Below are positions 45,796-54,557 of a stretch of DNA of 64,000 nt, in pieces. The notes beneath the pieces were generated by a model. It saw only the letters and a program-made list of their open reading frames with translations. It was not told the origin of the DNA and did not search any database. Position 1 is the stretch's first letter. Every line of letters starts with the position of its first letter. The position numbers and the translations under genes were made by a program. The DNA comes from Pseudomonas berkeleyensis. GTDB taxonomy: Bacteria; Pseudomonadota; Gammaproteobacteria; Pseudomonadales; Pseudomonadaceae. The stretch is from contig NZ_CP059139.1 in the NCBI RefSeq assembly GCF_014109765.1, forward strand, positions 5,477,001-5,541,000, read 5' to 3'.

Positions 45796-46352
45796 TCCGC
45801 AAGAATCCGTCCGGCCACCTGCCGGTCATCGCCGAGTCCGCCTACGTCGACAAGACCGCCATCATCTGCGGCAAGGTGATCATCCACGACAACGTCTTCG
45901 TCGGCCCCTATGCGGTGATCCGCGCCGACGAGGTGGACGCGAGCGGCGATATGCAGCCCATCGTCATCGGTGCCAACTCCAACATCCAGGACGGCGTGGT
46001 GATCCACTCCAAGTCCGGCGCGGCAGTGACCATCGGCGAGCACAGCTCCATCGCCCACCGCTCGATCATCCACGGCCCGTGCAGCGTCGGTGATCGCGTG
46101 TTCATCGGCTTCAACAGCGTGCTGTTCAACTGCGCGGTCGGTGATGGCTGCGTGGTGCGGCACAATGCCGTGGTCGACGGTTGCGACCTGCCGGCGGGCT
46201 TCCACGTCACCTCCACCCAGCGCATCGGGCCGAAGACCGACCTGGCCAGCCTGCCGCGCGTCAGCGTCTCGGCCAGCGAGTTCTCCGAAGACGTGGCGCG
46301 CACCAACATCGACCTGGTGCGGGGCTACAAAGCCCTGCAGAACGAGTTCTGA
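45792..46352 (+). CDS. Gamma-class carbonic anhydrase-like protein
   Basis: 186 aa; ATG overlaps the yidD stop. Left-handed beta-helix hexapeptide repeats ([90 protein letters not shown]), then a C-terminal helix. The histidines in VIHSK and [13 protein letters not shown] correspond to the three metal ligands of Cam-type enzymes. Gamma carbonic anhydrases can use iron or cobalt, which suits a zinc-sparing role. Whether it is catalytically active cannot be told. Confidence 0.9.
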   Translation: MIRKNPSGHLPVIAESAYVDKTAIICGKVIIHDNVFVGPYAVIRADEVDASGDMQPIVIGANSNIQDGVVIHSKSGAAVTIGEHSSIAHRSIIHGPCSVGDRVFIGFNSVLFNCAVGDGCVVRHNAVVDGCDLPAGFHVTSTQRIGPKTDLASLPRVSVSASEFSEDVARTNIDLVRGYKALQNEF

Positions 46353-46354
46353 GC

Positions 46355-47686
46355 GTGCTGATCCGTAACGCCCGTCTGGTCAACGAGGGCCGCGTGTTCG
46401 AGGCCGACCTGCGTATCCGCCACGGCCGCATCGACGCCATCGCCAGCAGCCTCGCGCACCTGCCCGGCGAGGGCCTGCTCGACGCCGCCGGGCAATACCT
46501 GCTGCCGGGCATGATCGATGACCAGGTGCACTTTCGCGACCCCGGCGCGCCGCACAAAGGCAGCTTCGCCACGGAATCGCGGGCGGCGGTGGCCGGCGGT
46601 ATCACCAGCGTGATGGACATGCCCAACACCCACCCGCCGACCTTGACGCTGGAGGCGCTAGAGGCCAAGGAACATCGCGCCGCCCATTGCTCTCGGGTCA
46701 ACTACGGCTTTCACTTCGGCGTCAGCCACGACAACCTCGACACCGTCGCTGCGCTCGACCCCAGTCGCGTAGCGGCGGTGAAGGTGTTCATGGGCGCCAG
46801 CACCGGCAACATGCTGGTCGACGACCTGCCGGCGCTGGAGCGACTGTTCCGCGACTGCCCGACGGTGCTGCTGACACATTGCGAGCACACCCCGCGCATC
46901 CGTGAGCGCGAGGCACAGTGGCAGGCACGCTTCGGCGACGCCATCCCCGCCAGCGAGCACCCGGCGATCCGCGACGCCGAGGCCTGCTACCAGTCCTCCA
47001 GCCTGGCGGTGAGCCTGGCACGGCGCTACGGCACGCGCCTGCACGTGCTGCACATCACCAGCGCGCGCGAGCTGGGCCTGTTCCAGCCCGGCGCACTGGC
47101 CGGCAAGCCGATCACCGCCGAGGTCTGCGCCCATCATTTGTACTTCGATGACGGCGACTACGCCGCGCTCGGCCACCTGATCAAGTGCAACCCAGCAATC
47201 AAGAGCCGCGCCGACCGCAACGCCCTGCGCCAGGCCCTGCTCTGCGGGCGCCTGGACATCATCGGCACCGACCATGCGCCACACACCTGGGACGAAAAGC
47301 AGCGCCCCTACCTGCAGGCACCGTCCGGCCTGCCGCTGGTGCAGCACGCCCTGCCGTCACTGCTGGAACTGGTAGCCGACAGCCTGCTGCCGCTGCCCAT
47401 GCTGGTGGAAAAGACCAGCCACGCCGTGGCCGAGCGTTTCGCCATCGACCAGCGCGGCTACCTGCGCGAAGGCTACTGGGCCGATCTGACCCTGATCGAA
47501 CGCCTGGCCGAGCCGCGCCCGGTGGCGGCCGACCCGATCCTCGCCCACTGCGGCTGGACGCCGTTCCAGGGCCGCGCCTTCCGCCATGCCGTGCGCAGCA
47601 CCTTCGTCTCCGGGCAACTGGCCTGGCACGCCGGCCAGGTGCAGGACGATTGCCAGGGGCTACCGCTGCGCTACCGGCGCGGCTGA
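46355..47686 (+). CDS. pyrQ: Dihydroorotase paralogue of the zinc-limitation operon (PyrC2/PyrQ)
   Basis: 443 aa from the GTG at 46355, two bases after the previous stop. Amidohydrolase TIM barrel with class I dihydroorotase features: MIDDQVHFRDPGAPHKG, the carbamylated-lysine region AAVKVFMGASTGNM, LLTHCEH, LHVLHITSARE and the catalytic aspartate in IIGTDHAPHTWDEKQRP. The first histidine of the canonical H-x-H metal pair is Q (QVH). It forms dihydroorotate from carbamoyl aspartate in pyrimidine synthesis. The equivalent P. aeruginosa gene is PA5541, a backup dihydroorotase. A repeat with hairpin potential follows 18 bp after the stop and may end the operon. Confidence 0.92.
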   Translation: MLIRNARLVNEGRVFEADLRIRHGRIDAIASSLAHLPGEGLLDAAGQYLLPGMIDDQVHFRDPGAPHKGSFATESRAAVAGGITSVMDMPNTHPPTLTLEALEAKEHRAAHCSRVNYGFHFGVSHDNLDTVAALDPSRVAAVKVFMGASTGNMLVDDLPALERLFRDCPTVLLTHCEHTPRIREREAQWQARFGDAIPASEHPAIRDAEACYQSSSLAVSLARRYGTRLHVLHITSARELGLFQPGALAGKPITAEVCAHHLYFDDGDYAALGHLIKCNPAIKSRADRNALRQALLCGRLDIIGTDHAPHTWDEKQRPYLQAPSGLPLVQHALPSLLELVADSLLPLPMLVEKTSHAVAERFAIDQRGYLREGYWADLTLIERLAEPRPVAADPILAHCGWTPFQGRAFRHAVRSTFVSGQLAWHAGQVQDDCQGLPLRYRRG

Positions 47687-47704
47687 ACGCCGCCATCGAG
47701 CATT

Positions 47705-47753
47705 TGTAGGAGCGGATTCATCCGCGAAATTCGCGGCTAAAGCCGCTCCTACA
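47705..47753. repeat. Palindromic repeat, GTAGGAGCGGCTT type
   Basis: TGTAGGAGCGGATTCATCCG and AAAGCCGCTCCTACA, with an inner CGCGAAATTCGCG palindrome. It may serve as terminator of the folE2-pyrQ operon. Confidence 0.85.
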
Positions 47754-47771
47754 GGGCGTGCAATCCGCCAA

Positions 47772-47924
47772 TCAATCCGCCATACCAATCGGGTCATTCA
47801 TGATGGTCAGGTACAGCGGCTGAGTGCTCGCCAAGGCGACGGGCAACCCGGACGGCTGGTTGCGCAGGCTGTCGCGCACCGGACGCGCCAGTTCGCCGCC
47901 GCCAGGCGTAGCCGTTATGTCCAT
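47772..47924 (-). CDS. Possible small ORF of unknown function
   Basis: 50 aa if started at the ATG at 47924, which has GAGG about four bases upstream; the frame is open to an ATG at 47969. The peptide MDITATPGGGELARPVRD...IMNDPIGMAD has no motif I know. It lies 75 bp downstream of a DUF2207 gene on the same strand. It may be a remnant or chance frame. Confidence 0.22.
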   Translation of the reverse strand: MDITATPGGGELARPVRDSLRNQPSGLPVALASTQPLYLTIMNDPIGMAD

Positions 47925-47998
47925 TGCGCCTCGCGCACCATGAACGGCTGACAAGACGTGCCGCTGCATTACCAGCCCACTTGAAGTGCGGGATGGCC

Positions 47999-49909
47999 TT
48001 ACCAGCCCCCGCCTCCACCGCCGCCGGCACCACCACCCGAGGAGCCGCCACCACGGGAAGCGGATGAGCCGGAACCACCGCCACCAGAGCGGGAAAAGTC
48101 ATCGGAGGATCTAGGCGCCTGCGGAGGCACGGAGGCGCTCATCAGCATTCGATCCAGGCTCCAGGCAAGGGTTTGCGTCTCGCCGGAGGTCAGTTGATGG
48201 GTGAAGCCCTGAGCCTGGTAGGTCACGTCGACGGGCGCCAGTGCGCCCTTCTCCAGTTCTCTGGTAAAGCGCCGAGTCCACTGCGCCTCGACACCAAGCG
48301 CCATAGCGTAAGGCAGATGCCGTTCATAGAGCGCGATGCTCATGACCGGTGCGTTGCCAGCGGTCGCCAGCGTCTCGCTCTCGGCCAGGGACAGATAACT
48401 GCGATAGCCCTCCAGCTCATCGAGCAAACGCCGACCGGCATTGCTCGGCGCCCGCAGCGTCTTGCGCGCGATCAGCACGACCAGCGTCAGCAGCACGCAA
48501 CCGAGGACGACACCACCACCCACCTGCCCGCCGACAATCACCAGCATGACCAGAGCGAATATGCTCAGGAACAGGCCGATCGCGACCGCCCCACTCGTCA
48601 ATGAAAAGAACACGCCGATAACCATTGCCGTGGCAACCAGCATGGTCAGCAACGCATCGGTCTTGGACCCCTCGTAACCATCCAGGCCACTGAAAAACAG
48701 GACAGCGCCGGCAATCGACGCGAAGAACGCACCCACCCGCCACTGGCCGGTGTGCGTGTTGAAATTGGCCTGCTCGAATCGTTCAAAAGCCTGGCGCAAA
48801 CTTGCCAGTGCCTTACCCATACGAGGCTCGTAACGATCCTGCAGGAGCAGCGAATCCTCCCCACGGACGAACAGCGCATCCAGTACCCGCCGTTCCTCTT
48901 CGCGCAACTCCTCCTGCGAAACGTCGCCACGCCTCAGAAGCAGACCCTTGCTGTCACGCTCCAGGCGCAACAGGCCGCGGATGGCCAGATCCGTGAACAT
49001 GATGCTCAGCGCACGCACGCCCTGTTTGTCCATGCCCACGCCGCGCCGCCAGACGTAGCCCGCCATGATCGGGCTGACGCCCTTGCCCAGCTCGAACAGA
49101 GGAATGATCAAGCCCTTGGCAGGGCCACGGCCGAGCGTCCACCAGAGCCTGACGTAGAAGAGCACCAGCCCCGCGAATGTCGCCATGAACAGGATCAGCC
49201 GACTGTTATCCAGATACAGATCGCGCAGTTGCGCCCACCAGCCGGGCCTGGCCACCAAGCCTGCCTGCCAGGCGACGGCGACGGTAAAGCCTTCCTGCAC
49301 CCGCAGCTCGCGATTGGTCACCAGGCGCAGGCGATTGCCCTCCTGCTCGATCACCTCGTAATCACCGTCGCGCGAGCCCTTGTAGCCGGTATAACCATGC
49401 GCCGCCTGAATCTGCGCGCCCTCCGGCAACACCACTTCGACGCTGACAGCGCGAATCGGCAGTTGCCAATCGTTGCCGGTGACGTTCCAGTAAAGCTCGT
49501 CGGCACTGGCGTGATGCAACAGCTGCGCATTCATGCGGTAGGTCAGTTCGTAGACATAAGGCCCTGGCTCGAGCAGGGTATCGGCGCTACCCAGACGCAG
49601 GCGAATACCGTGATCCAGCGTCTGCTGCGCAACGTTTTCCGGGCGACCGTCACGCGTGACCGAGATCAGCGTCAGCGGCGTGTTGCGCAACAGGCCCTTG
49701 CCCAGGCTATAGCGCGTAGGGATATCACGGAAGATACCGCGGACGATCGCCCTGCCCTCGGCAATGACCGCGATCCGCTCGGTCACCAGAACCTCGCCAT
49801 TGGGCTCGACCTGCACGCGCACGTCATAGGCCTGAATGGCTTCTTCAGCCTGCACGCCGAAGGCGCAGAAACAACACAGCAATAGCAGGACTCGCAGTCT
49901 TCCTGACAC
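47999..49909 (-). CDS. DUF2207 membrane protein, copy 1 (intact glycine-rich tail)
   Basis: 636 aa from a GTG at 49909: AAGGAG stands six bases ahead of it, whereas the ATG seven codons earlier has none. The order is: signal peptide (LRVLLLLCCFCAFGVQA), a beta-rich extracytoplasmic DUF2207 domain (about 25-230: VRVQVEPNGEVLVTERI, RGIFRDIPTRYSLGKG, LYWNVTGNDWQLPI), a membrane helix (about 240-260), a cytoplasmic segment with GKGVSPIMAGYVWRRG, two to four further helices (about 395-480), a domain with LLDELEGYRSYLSLAESETLA, and a serine/glycine-rich tail ending in seven glycines and W. Function unknown. It is the last gene of a lemA-DUF2207-DUF2207 operon. Confidence 0.88.
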   Translation of the reverse strand: MSGRLRVLLLLCCFCAFGVQAEEAIQAYDVRVQVEPNGEVLVTERIAVIAEGRAIVRGIFRDIPTRYSLGKGLLRNTPLTLISVTRDGRPENVAQQTLDHGIRLRLGSADTLLEPGPYVYELTYRMNAQLLHHASADELYWNVTGNDWQLPIRAVSVEVVLPEGAQIQAAHGYTGYKGSRDGDYEVIEQEGNRLRLVTNRELRVQEGFTVAVAWQAGLVARPGWWAQLRDLYLDNSRLILFMATFAGLVLFYVRLWWTLGRGPAKGLIIPLFELGKGVSPIMAGYVWRRGVGMDKQGVRALSIMFTDLAIRGLLRLERDSKGLLLRRGDVSQEELREEERRVLDALFVRGEDSLLLQDRYEPRMGKALASLRQAFERFEQANFNTHTGQWRVGAFFASIAGAVLFFSGLDGYEGSKTDALLTMLVATAMVIGVFFSLTSGAVAIGLFLSIFALVMLVIVGGQVGGGVVLGCVLLTLVVLIARKTLRAPSNAGRRLLDELEGYRSYLSLAESETLATAGNAPVMSIALYERHLPYAMALGVEAQWTRRFTRELEKGALAPVDVTYQAQGFTHQLTSGETQTLAWSLDRMLMSASVPPQAPRSSDDFSRSGGGGSGSSASRGGGSSGGGAGGGGGGGW

Positions 49910-49997
49910 GACAATCTCCTTGGCGCGCATACCTGCGCTCGTACGCCTGTACTGCCCTCTCTCGGGCGAATGGAGGCGGCACCCTACCCCAGTCGGC

Positions 49998-51977
49998 TCA
50001 ACAGGAAAAGCGAATGACGTGCAACGGCGCGATTGGCACTCGGGCTCTGCCGTCTACCAACCCCCGCCGCCACCACCCCCTCCACCACCGCCGGAGGAGC
50101 CGCCACCGGATGATCCCGCCCCCACTCGAAGAACTGCTCGACGGCGGCGTCGATGCCAATGCGGCGACGCTACTGAGGCCAGCGGCCAGCGCACCGCTCA
50201 GCGCCTGTGGCGAGCTGTAGCTGCTGCGGCTGTGGTACCAGGTCGGTTGATAGTCGCGCTGCGTCGGGTCGATCAGGCCGCTGGCCAGGGCTTCACTGAA
50301 ACGCGCGCTCCATTTGTCTTCCACACCGAGTGCCATGGCAAAGGGCAGGTGGCGTTCGTACAGGGCGATGCTCATCGCCGGGGCGTCGGCCGCCAGCGCC
50401 AGGGCGTCCTGTTCCGCCAGTTGTAGGTAGTTGCGATAGCCTTCCAGCGCATCGAGCAAACGTCGCCCGTCCAGGGTCGGCGCCGGCATCAGGTAATAGA
50501 AAACCACCACCAGCGCGACATACAGCACGATCAACAACAAGGCCGGCAGGGACGCGGCCTCGGCAATCATCAACAGCCCCACCGGCACCGGCCAGACGAA
50601 CATCAGCGCCACCAGCCCCAGGCTGATCTTCTTGCCAAAGCTGGCTTGGCGCCGAGCCGTATTAATGAACAGCAGCGAAGGCACACCGAACCCCAGGCTG
50701 AACACCAGCCCGGCCAGCCCGGTGGCCAAGTCGTCACCATGGGCACTCATCGCCAGCATCACCACACAGGCGAGCACCGCCCAGAGCAAGCCAAAACTCC
50801 AGATGCCGCGATTATTGCTGAACCAGGCCTTGCCCTGCTGTTGCAACTGGCTCTCCAGGCGGCTCAGCGCATCGGCCAGGCGTGGCTCGTATTTCTTGCC
50901 GATGGAGATCGAGTCGCCGTCCTTGCCAGCCTTGAACAGGCGCTCGCTCAGCTCTCGATCCAGCACGCTCAGCTCGCCTTGAGCTGCGCCAGCGCGTGAC
51001 AGGATGAATCCGCTGCGCGGCCTGTCCGCGATCTGCAGATGCTTGTGGATGGCCATGTCGGTCAGCCATACACCGAATGCCCGCGCCGCCGGAAAGCCTC
51101 CACGCAGCCCGCGATGCCAGAGGTAGCCGGCCTGCACCGCGCTCATGCCCTGCGGGCCCTCGAACAGCGGGATGATCACGCCCTTCTGTGGATCGCGGCC
51201 AACACGATTCCAGGCACTCAGATAGAACAGCAGCAGGCCGATCAGCAGCAGCGCGCCGATGCCCACGCCCAGGTTGTCCAGCAGCGCACGCGTGGCGTTG
51301 TCCGTGGCGCTTGGCCGCGGCACCAGCCCGGCCTGCCAATCCACGGCTATCGTCAGGCCATGGTGGGCAGGCAGCTCCGCAGTGGTGGCCAGACGCAGGT
51401 AATCATCGCCGCGCTCGACTATCTGGAAGTCCTGCCCCTGATCGCCCTGAGCGCCGGTATAAGCGGCCAGTTGGCCGATGTGCGCACCCGCTGGCAGGCG
51501 CACGTCGACCGACGCCTGGCGGATCGGAAAAATCCAGCCGTTGCCGGTGACGTTCCAGTACAGCTCGTCGGTGTCGGCGTGATGCAGCAGCGCGCGCCCG
51601 ACCCGATAGCGCAGCTCGTAGCGATAGCGACCAGTGTCGAGCAGCGTGTCAGCCGAACCCAGGTAGAAGCGCACCCAGGCGCCGTTGCGCTCGCTGTGCA
51701 CGGCCTCTTCACGACCATCGCGAGTCACGCCCAACAGAGTGATCGGGCTGCTCTGCTCCAGCCCCATCGGCAGCGCGTAGCTGACCGGCAGATCGCGGTA
51801 GATGCCGCGACGAATATTGTCGCCTTCGGCACGCACGGTGATGCGCTCGGTCACCAGCAGGTTGCCGTCAGCCTCGACCTGCAGGCTGACGGCAAAGTCC
51901 TCGATGGCCTCCTGCGCCAGCGCCAGGCCGGGCAGCAGACAGGCAATCAGCAACAGCCCACGCAACCATCCCTGCAT
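49998..51977 (-). CDS. DUF2207 membrane protein, copy 2 (C-terminal tail apparently frameshifted)
   Basis: 659 aa as read, starting at the ATG at 51977 two bases after the lemA stop, with GGAG eight bases upstream. Same architecture as copy 1: signal peptide (LLLIACLLPGLALA), DUF2207 domain (VSLQVEADGNLLVTERI, RGIYRDLPVSYALPMG, LYWNVTGNGWIFPI), membrane helix near 245, GMSAVQAGYLWHRG, further helices, RLLDALEGYRNYLQLAEQDALAL. After SSSSSGGG (about residue 618) the frame gives a tryptophan/arginine-rich end. The neighbouring frame instead encodes a Gly/Ser run ending in GW and stops at 50054-50056, just as in copy 1. One base too many in the run of five G (plus-strand C at 50119-50123) would explain it. 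A true mutation, sequencing error or frameshifting are all possible. Confidence 0.85.
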   Translation of the reverse strand: MQGWLRGLLLIACLLPGLALAQEAIEDFAVSLQVEADGNLLVTERITVRAEGDNIRRGIYRDLPVSYALPMGLEQSSPITLLGVTRDGREEAVHSERNGAWVRFYLGSADTLLDTGRYRYELRYRVGRALLHHADTDELYWNVTGNGWIFPIRQASVDVRLPAGAHIGQLAAYTGAQGDQGQDFQIVERGDDYLRLATTAELPAHHGLTIAVDWQAGLVPRPSATDNATRALLDNLGVGIGALLLIGLLLFYLSAWNRVGRDPQKGVIIPLFEGPQGMSAVQAGYLWHRGLRGGFPAARAFGVWLTDMAIHKHLQIADRPRSGFILSRAGAAQGELSVLDRELSERLFKAGKDGDSISIGKKYEPRLADALSRLESQLQQQGKAWFSNNRGIWSFGLLWAVLACVVMLAMSAHGDDLATGLAGLVFSLGFGVPSLLFINTARRQASFGKKISLGLVALMFVWPVPVGLLMIAEAASLPALLLIVLYVALVVVFYYLMPAPTLDGRRLLDALEGYRNYLQLAEQDALALAADAPAMSIALYERHLPFAMALGVEDKWSARFSEALASGLIDPTQRDYQPTWYHSRSSYSSPQALSGALAAGLSSVAALASTPPSSSSSSGGGIIRWRLLRRWWRGWWRRGLVDGRARVPIAPLHVIRFSC

Positions 51978-51979
51978 GC

Positions 51980-52546
51980 TCAGAACTCCATCTTCGGTGA
52001 TTGGCCGTCACGCGGATCATCCAGCGTGAAGTACTCGGCCTGGGTAAAGGCGAACAGACGCGCGACCAGGTTGCTCGGCACCGACTCCACCCGCACGTTC
52101 AGCTCACGCACCGCGCCGTTGTAGTAACGCCGGGCCATCTGGATATGGTTCTCGACCTCGCTGATGTTGCTCTGCAACTCGCGAAACTGGCTGTCGGCCT
52201 TGAGATCCGGATAGGCCTCGACCAACGCGAACAGTTGCCGCAACTGGCTGCTCAACTGCGCCTCTACCGGCGCGCGCTGGCCCAGCGGCGAATCGGCCAG
52301 TTGCACCGCGCGCATGCGCTCCTGAACCAACGCCTCGAGCGTGCTCTGCTCGTAGCCCATGTACTGCCGCACGCATTCCACCAACGCGGGAATCAGGCTG
52401 GAGCGGCGCTTGAGCTGCACGTCGATACCGCTGGCGGCCTCGGCCACGCGGTGACGGTTGAACACCAGTCGGTTGTAGTAGAAAACCGTTGCGCCGCCGA
52501 GCACCAGCAGCACACCCACCACCCACCAAAGCCCCGAACCCTGCAT
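51980..52546 (-). CDS. lemA: LemA family protein
   Basis: 188 aa; GGAGAGG stands directly ahead of the ATG. One N-terminal membrane helix (LWWVVGVLLVLGGATVFYY) is followed by the LemA helical bundle: YNRLVFNRHRVAEAASGIDVQLKRRSSLIPALVECVRQYMGYE, FRELQSNISEVENHIQMARRYYNGAVRELNVRVESVPSNLVARLFAF, EYF. Cytoplasmic or periplasmic orientation is debated for the family and its function is unknown. It leads the operon with the two DUF2207 genes. lemA is often found next to TPM- or DUF2207-type proteins, so they probably act together at the membrane. Confidence 0.93.
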   Translation of the reverse strand: MQGSGLWWVVGVLLVLGGATVFYYNRLVFNRHRVAEAASGIDVQLKRRSSLIPALVECVRQYMGYEQSTLEALVQERMRAVQLADSPLGQRAPVEAQLSSQLRQLFALVEAYPDLKADSQFRELQSNISEVENHIQMARRYYNGAVRELNVRVESVPSNLVARLFAFTQAEYFTLDDPRDGQSPKMEF

Positions 52547-52637
52547 AACCTCTCCTTGAGTTGACGACGGCCAGTCGCTTTGCACTGACATCCTGGCAGC
52601 CCGTATCCTGTAGTGCCAGCCAGTCAGCGAGGCCCGC

Positions 52638-54557
52638 ATGCAGATCGAGTTGATCGAGATCCGCGACCACCTGAATCGCTTCGCCCCCTTCGACAATCTG
52701 CCGGAGCAGACTCTCGACGAGATCGCCCGCCAGGTGCAAGTGGGCTACTTCAAGGCCGGCAGCGAAATCCTCGCCGTCGGTGCGCCGATCCACGAGTTGC
52801 ACTACGTACGCAGTGGCGCGGTAGAAGTGCACCGGCGCAATGGCGAGCTGCACAACCGCCTCACCGAAGGCGACATCTTCGGCCAGGCCGGCCTGCTGCG
52901 TGGCAACAAGGTGCGCCTGGGCGCCACGGCCCTGGAAGATTGCCTGATCTACTTCATCCCCGGTGCCCTGTTCCATCAGCTCTGCGAACAGTTCGACAGC
53001 TTTGCCGACTTCGTCGAGGCCGAAGGCCAGTCGCGGCTCAAGTCCGCCCTGGAAGACAGCCACGGCAAGGCCAGCGAGCTGATGAAGATCAAAGTGCGCA
53101 AGCTGATCTCACGCAAGCCGGTCAGCGTGCCGCTGGATACACCGATCCAGCAGGTGGCGCAGGTGATGACCGAGCACAGCGTGTCCTCGGTGATCGTCGT
53201 CGACCCCGGCACGCAGTGGCCCGACCCGAATCAGGTGCAGGTGGCCGAGCAGCAGAGCCAGGTGATGGCCGGCATCCTCACCGACCGCGACCTGCGCACC
53301 CGCGTGGTCGCCGCCGGCCTGCCCAGCGACACTCCGGTCAGTCAGATCATGACGCCCAACCCCATCACCCTGCAGGCCGACGACTCGGTGTTCGAGGCCA
53401 TGCTGTGCATGTTGCGCAACAACATCCACCACCTGCCGATCCTCCATCGCCGGCGCCCGGTGGGCGTGGTGGCACTGGCCGACATCATTCGCTACGAGTC
53501 GCGCAGCAGCCTGTACCTGGTCAACAGCATCTTCAACAAGACCTCGGTGGACGGACTCAAGAGCCTGCTGCCGGACTTGCGCGCCACCTTCGTGCGCATG
53601 GTCGCCGACGACGCCAGCGCACACATGGTCGGCAGCGCCATGAGCGGTATCGGCCGCGCCTTCAGCCAGCGCCTGCTGGAACTGGCCGAACAGAAACTCG
53701 GCCCACCGCCGGTGCCCTACTGCTTCATGGCCGCCGGCTCCATGGCCCGCGACGAACAACTGCTGCTCACCGACCAGGACAACGCCCTGGTGCTCGACGA
53801 TAGCTTCGACCCCGACGAGCACGACGCCTACTTCGCCGAACTGGCGCAGTTCGTCAGCGACGGCCTGGCCGCCTGCGGCTACAGCTACTGCAAGGGCGGC
53901 ATCATGGCCAGCAACCCCAAATGGCGGCAGCCGCTGAAGGTATGGCGGCAGTACTTCAGCGAGTGGATCGAACGGCCCAACCCAGAAACCCTGCTCAACG
54001 CCAGCATCTTCTTCGACCTCGACGGCCTTTACGGCGAAACCGAGCTGGTGGAGAACCTCAAGGATCTACTGGCGCAGAAGGCCAGCACCAGCCCGGCCTT
54101 CCTTGCCGCGCTGGCGCGCAATGCACTCAACCGCACGCCGCCGCTGGGTTTCTTCCGCACCTTCGTGATGGAAACCGACGGCCGCCACCGCAACATCATC
54201 AACCTCAAGGGCCGCGGTACCGCACCGCTCACCGACCTGATCCGCGTGCACGCCCTAGCCTGTGGCTCCAAGGCGCAGAACTCGCTGGATCGCCTCGACG
54301 CCATCGCTGCCACCAAGCTGCTGCCCAGGGAGGCGCTGGAGCACCTGCGTTACGCCTTCGAGTTCCTCAGCCTGGTACGCGTCCGCCACCAGGCCCGTGA
54401 AGTCGAGGCCGGCAACGCGCCGAGCAACTACATTGAGCCGGAACAGTTCAGCGCCAGCGAACGCCAGCACCTCAAGGAAGCCTTCCAGGTGATCAGCAAC
54501 GCGCAGAAATTCCTGCGCTTTCGCTACCCGGCGCAACCGGCGAGCCGCCCGCGATGA
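52638..54557 (+). CDS. cNMP-binding/CBS/DUF294 nucleotidyltransferase-like protein
   Basis: 639 aa. N-terminal cyclic-nucleotide-binding fold (about 10-130: FDNLPEQTLDEIARQVQVGYFKAGSEIL, LTEGDIFGQAGLL), two CBS domains (about 155-300: MTEHSVSSVIVVD, ILTDRDLRTRVV, MTPNPITLQADDSVFEAM, VVALADIIRYE), then DUF294, a GlnD-like nucleotidyltransferase domain (about 330-470) with GSMARDEQLLLTDQDNALVL (GS-x-AR-x-E-x3-x2-DQD), and the DUF294_C helical domain (about 480-620). The catalytic-type G-S and D-x-D are intact, so adenylylation or uridylylation of a protein partner is possible. It is coupled (ATGA) to a DnaQ-like exonuclease, as commonly seen in Pseudomonas. Confidence 0.93.
   Translation: MQIELIEIRDHLNRFAPFDNLPEQTLDEIARQVQVGYFKAGSEILAVGAPIHELHYVRSGAVEVHRRNGELHNRLTEGDIFGQAGLLRGNKVRLGATALEDCLIYFIPGALFHQLCEQFDSFADFVEAEGQSRLKSALEDSHGKASELMKIKVRKLISRKPVSVPLDTPIQQVAQVMTEHSVSSVIVVDPGTQWPDPNQVQVAEQQSQVMAGILTDRDLRTRVVAAGLPSDTPVSQIMTPNPITLQADDSVFEAMLCMLRNNIHHLPILHRRRPVGVVALADIIRYESRSSLYLVNSIFNKTSVDGLKSLLPDLRATFVRMVADDASAHMVGSAMSGIGRAFSQRLLELAEQKLGPPPVPYCFMAAGSMARDEQLLLTDQDNALVLDDSFDPDEHDAYFAELAQFVSDGLAACGYSYCKGGIMASNPKWRQPLKVWRQYFSEWIERPNPETLLNASIFFDLDGLYGETELVENLKDLLAQKASTSPAFLAALARNALNRTPPLGFFRTFVMETDGRHRNIINLKGRGTAPLTDLIRVHALACGSKAQNSLDRLDAIAATKLLPREALEHLRYAFEFLSLVRVRHQAREVEAGNAPSNYIEPEQFSASERQHLKEAFQVISNAQKFLRFRYPAQPASRPR

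Larger units (their letters stand above)
47687..47998. other. 312-base gap between pyrQ and the DUF2207 gene
   Basis: It contains the repeat at 47705-47753 and a weak minus-strand frame (47772-47924). Nothing else stands out: no terminator with a T-run and no operator-like palindrome. Confidence 0.5.
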
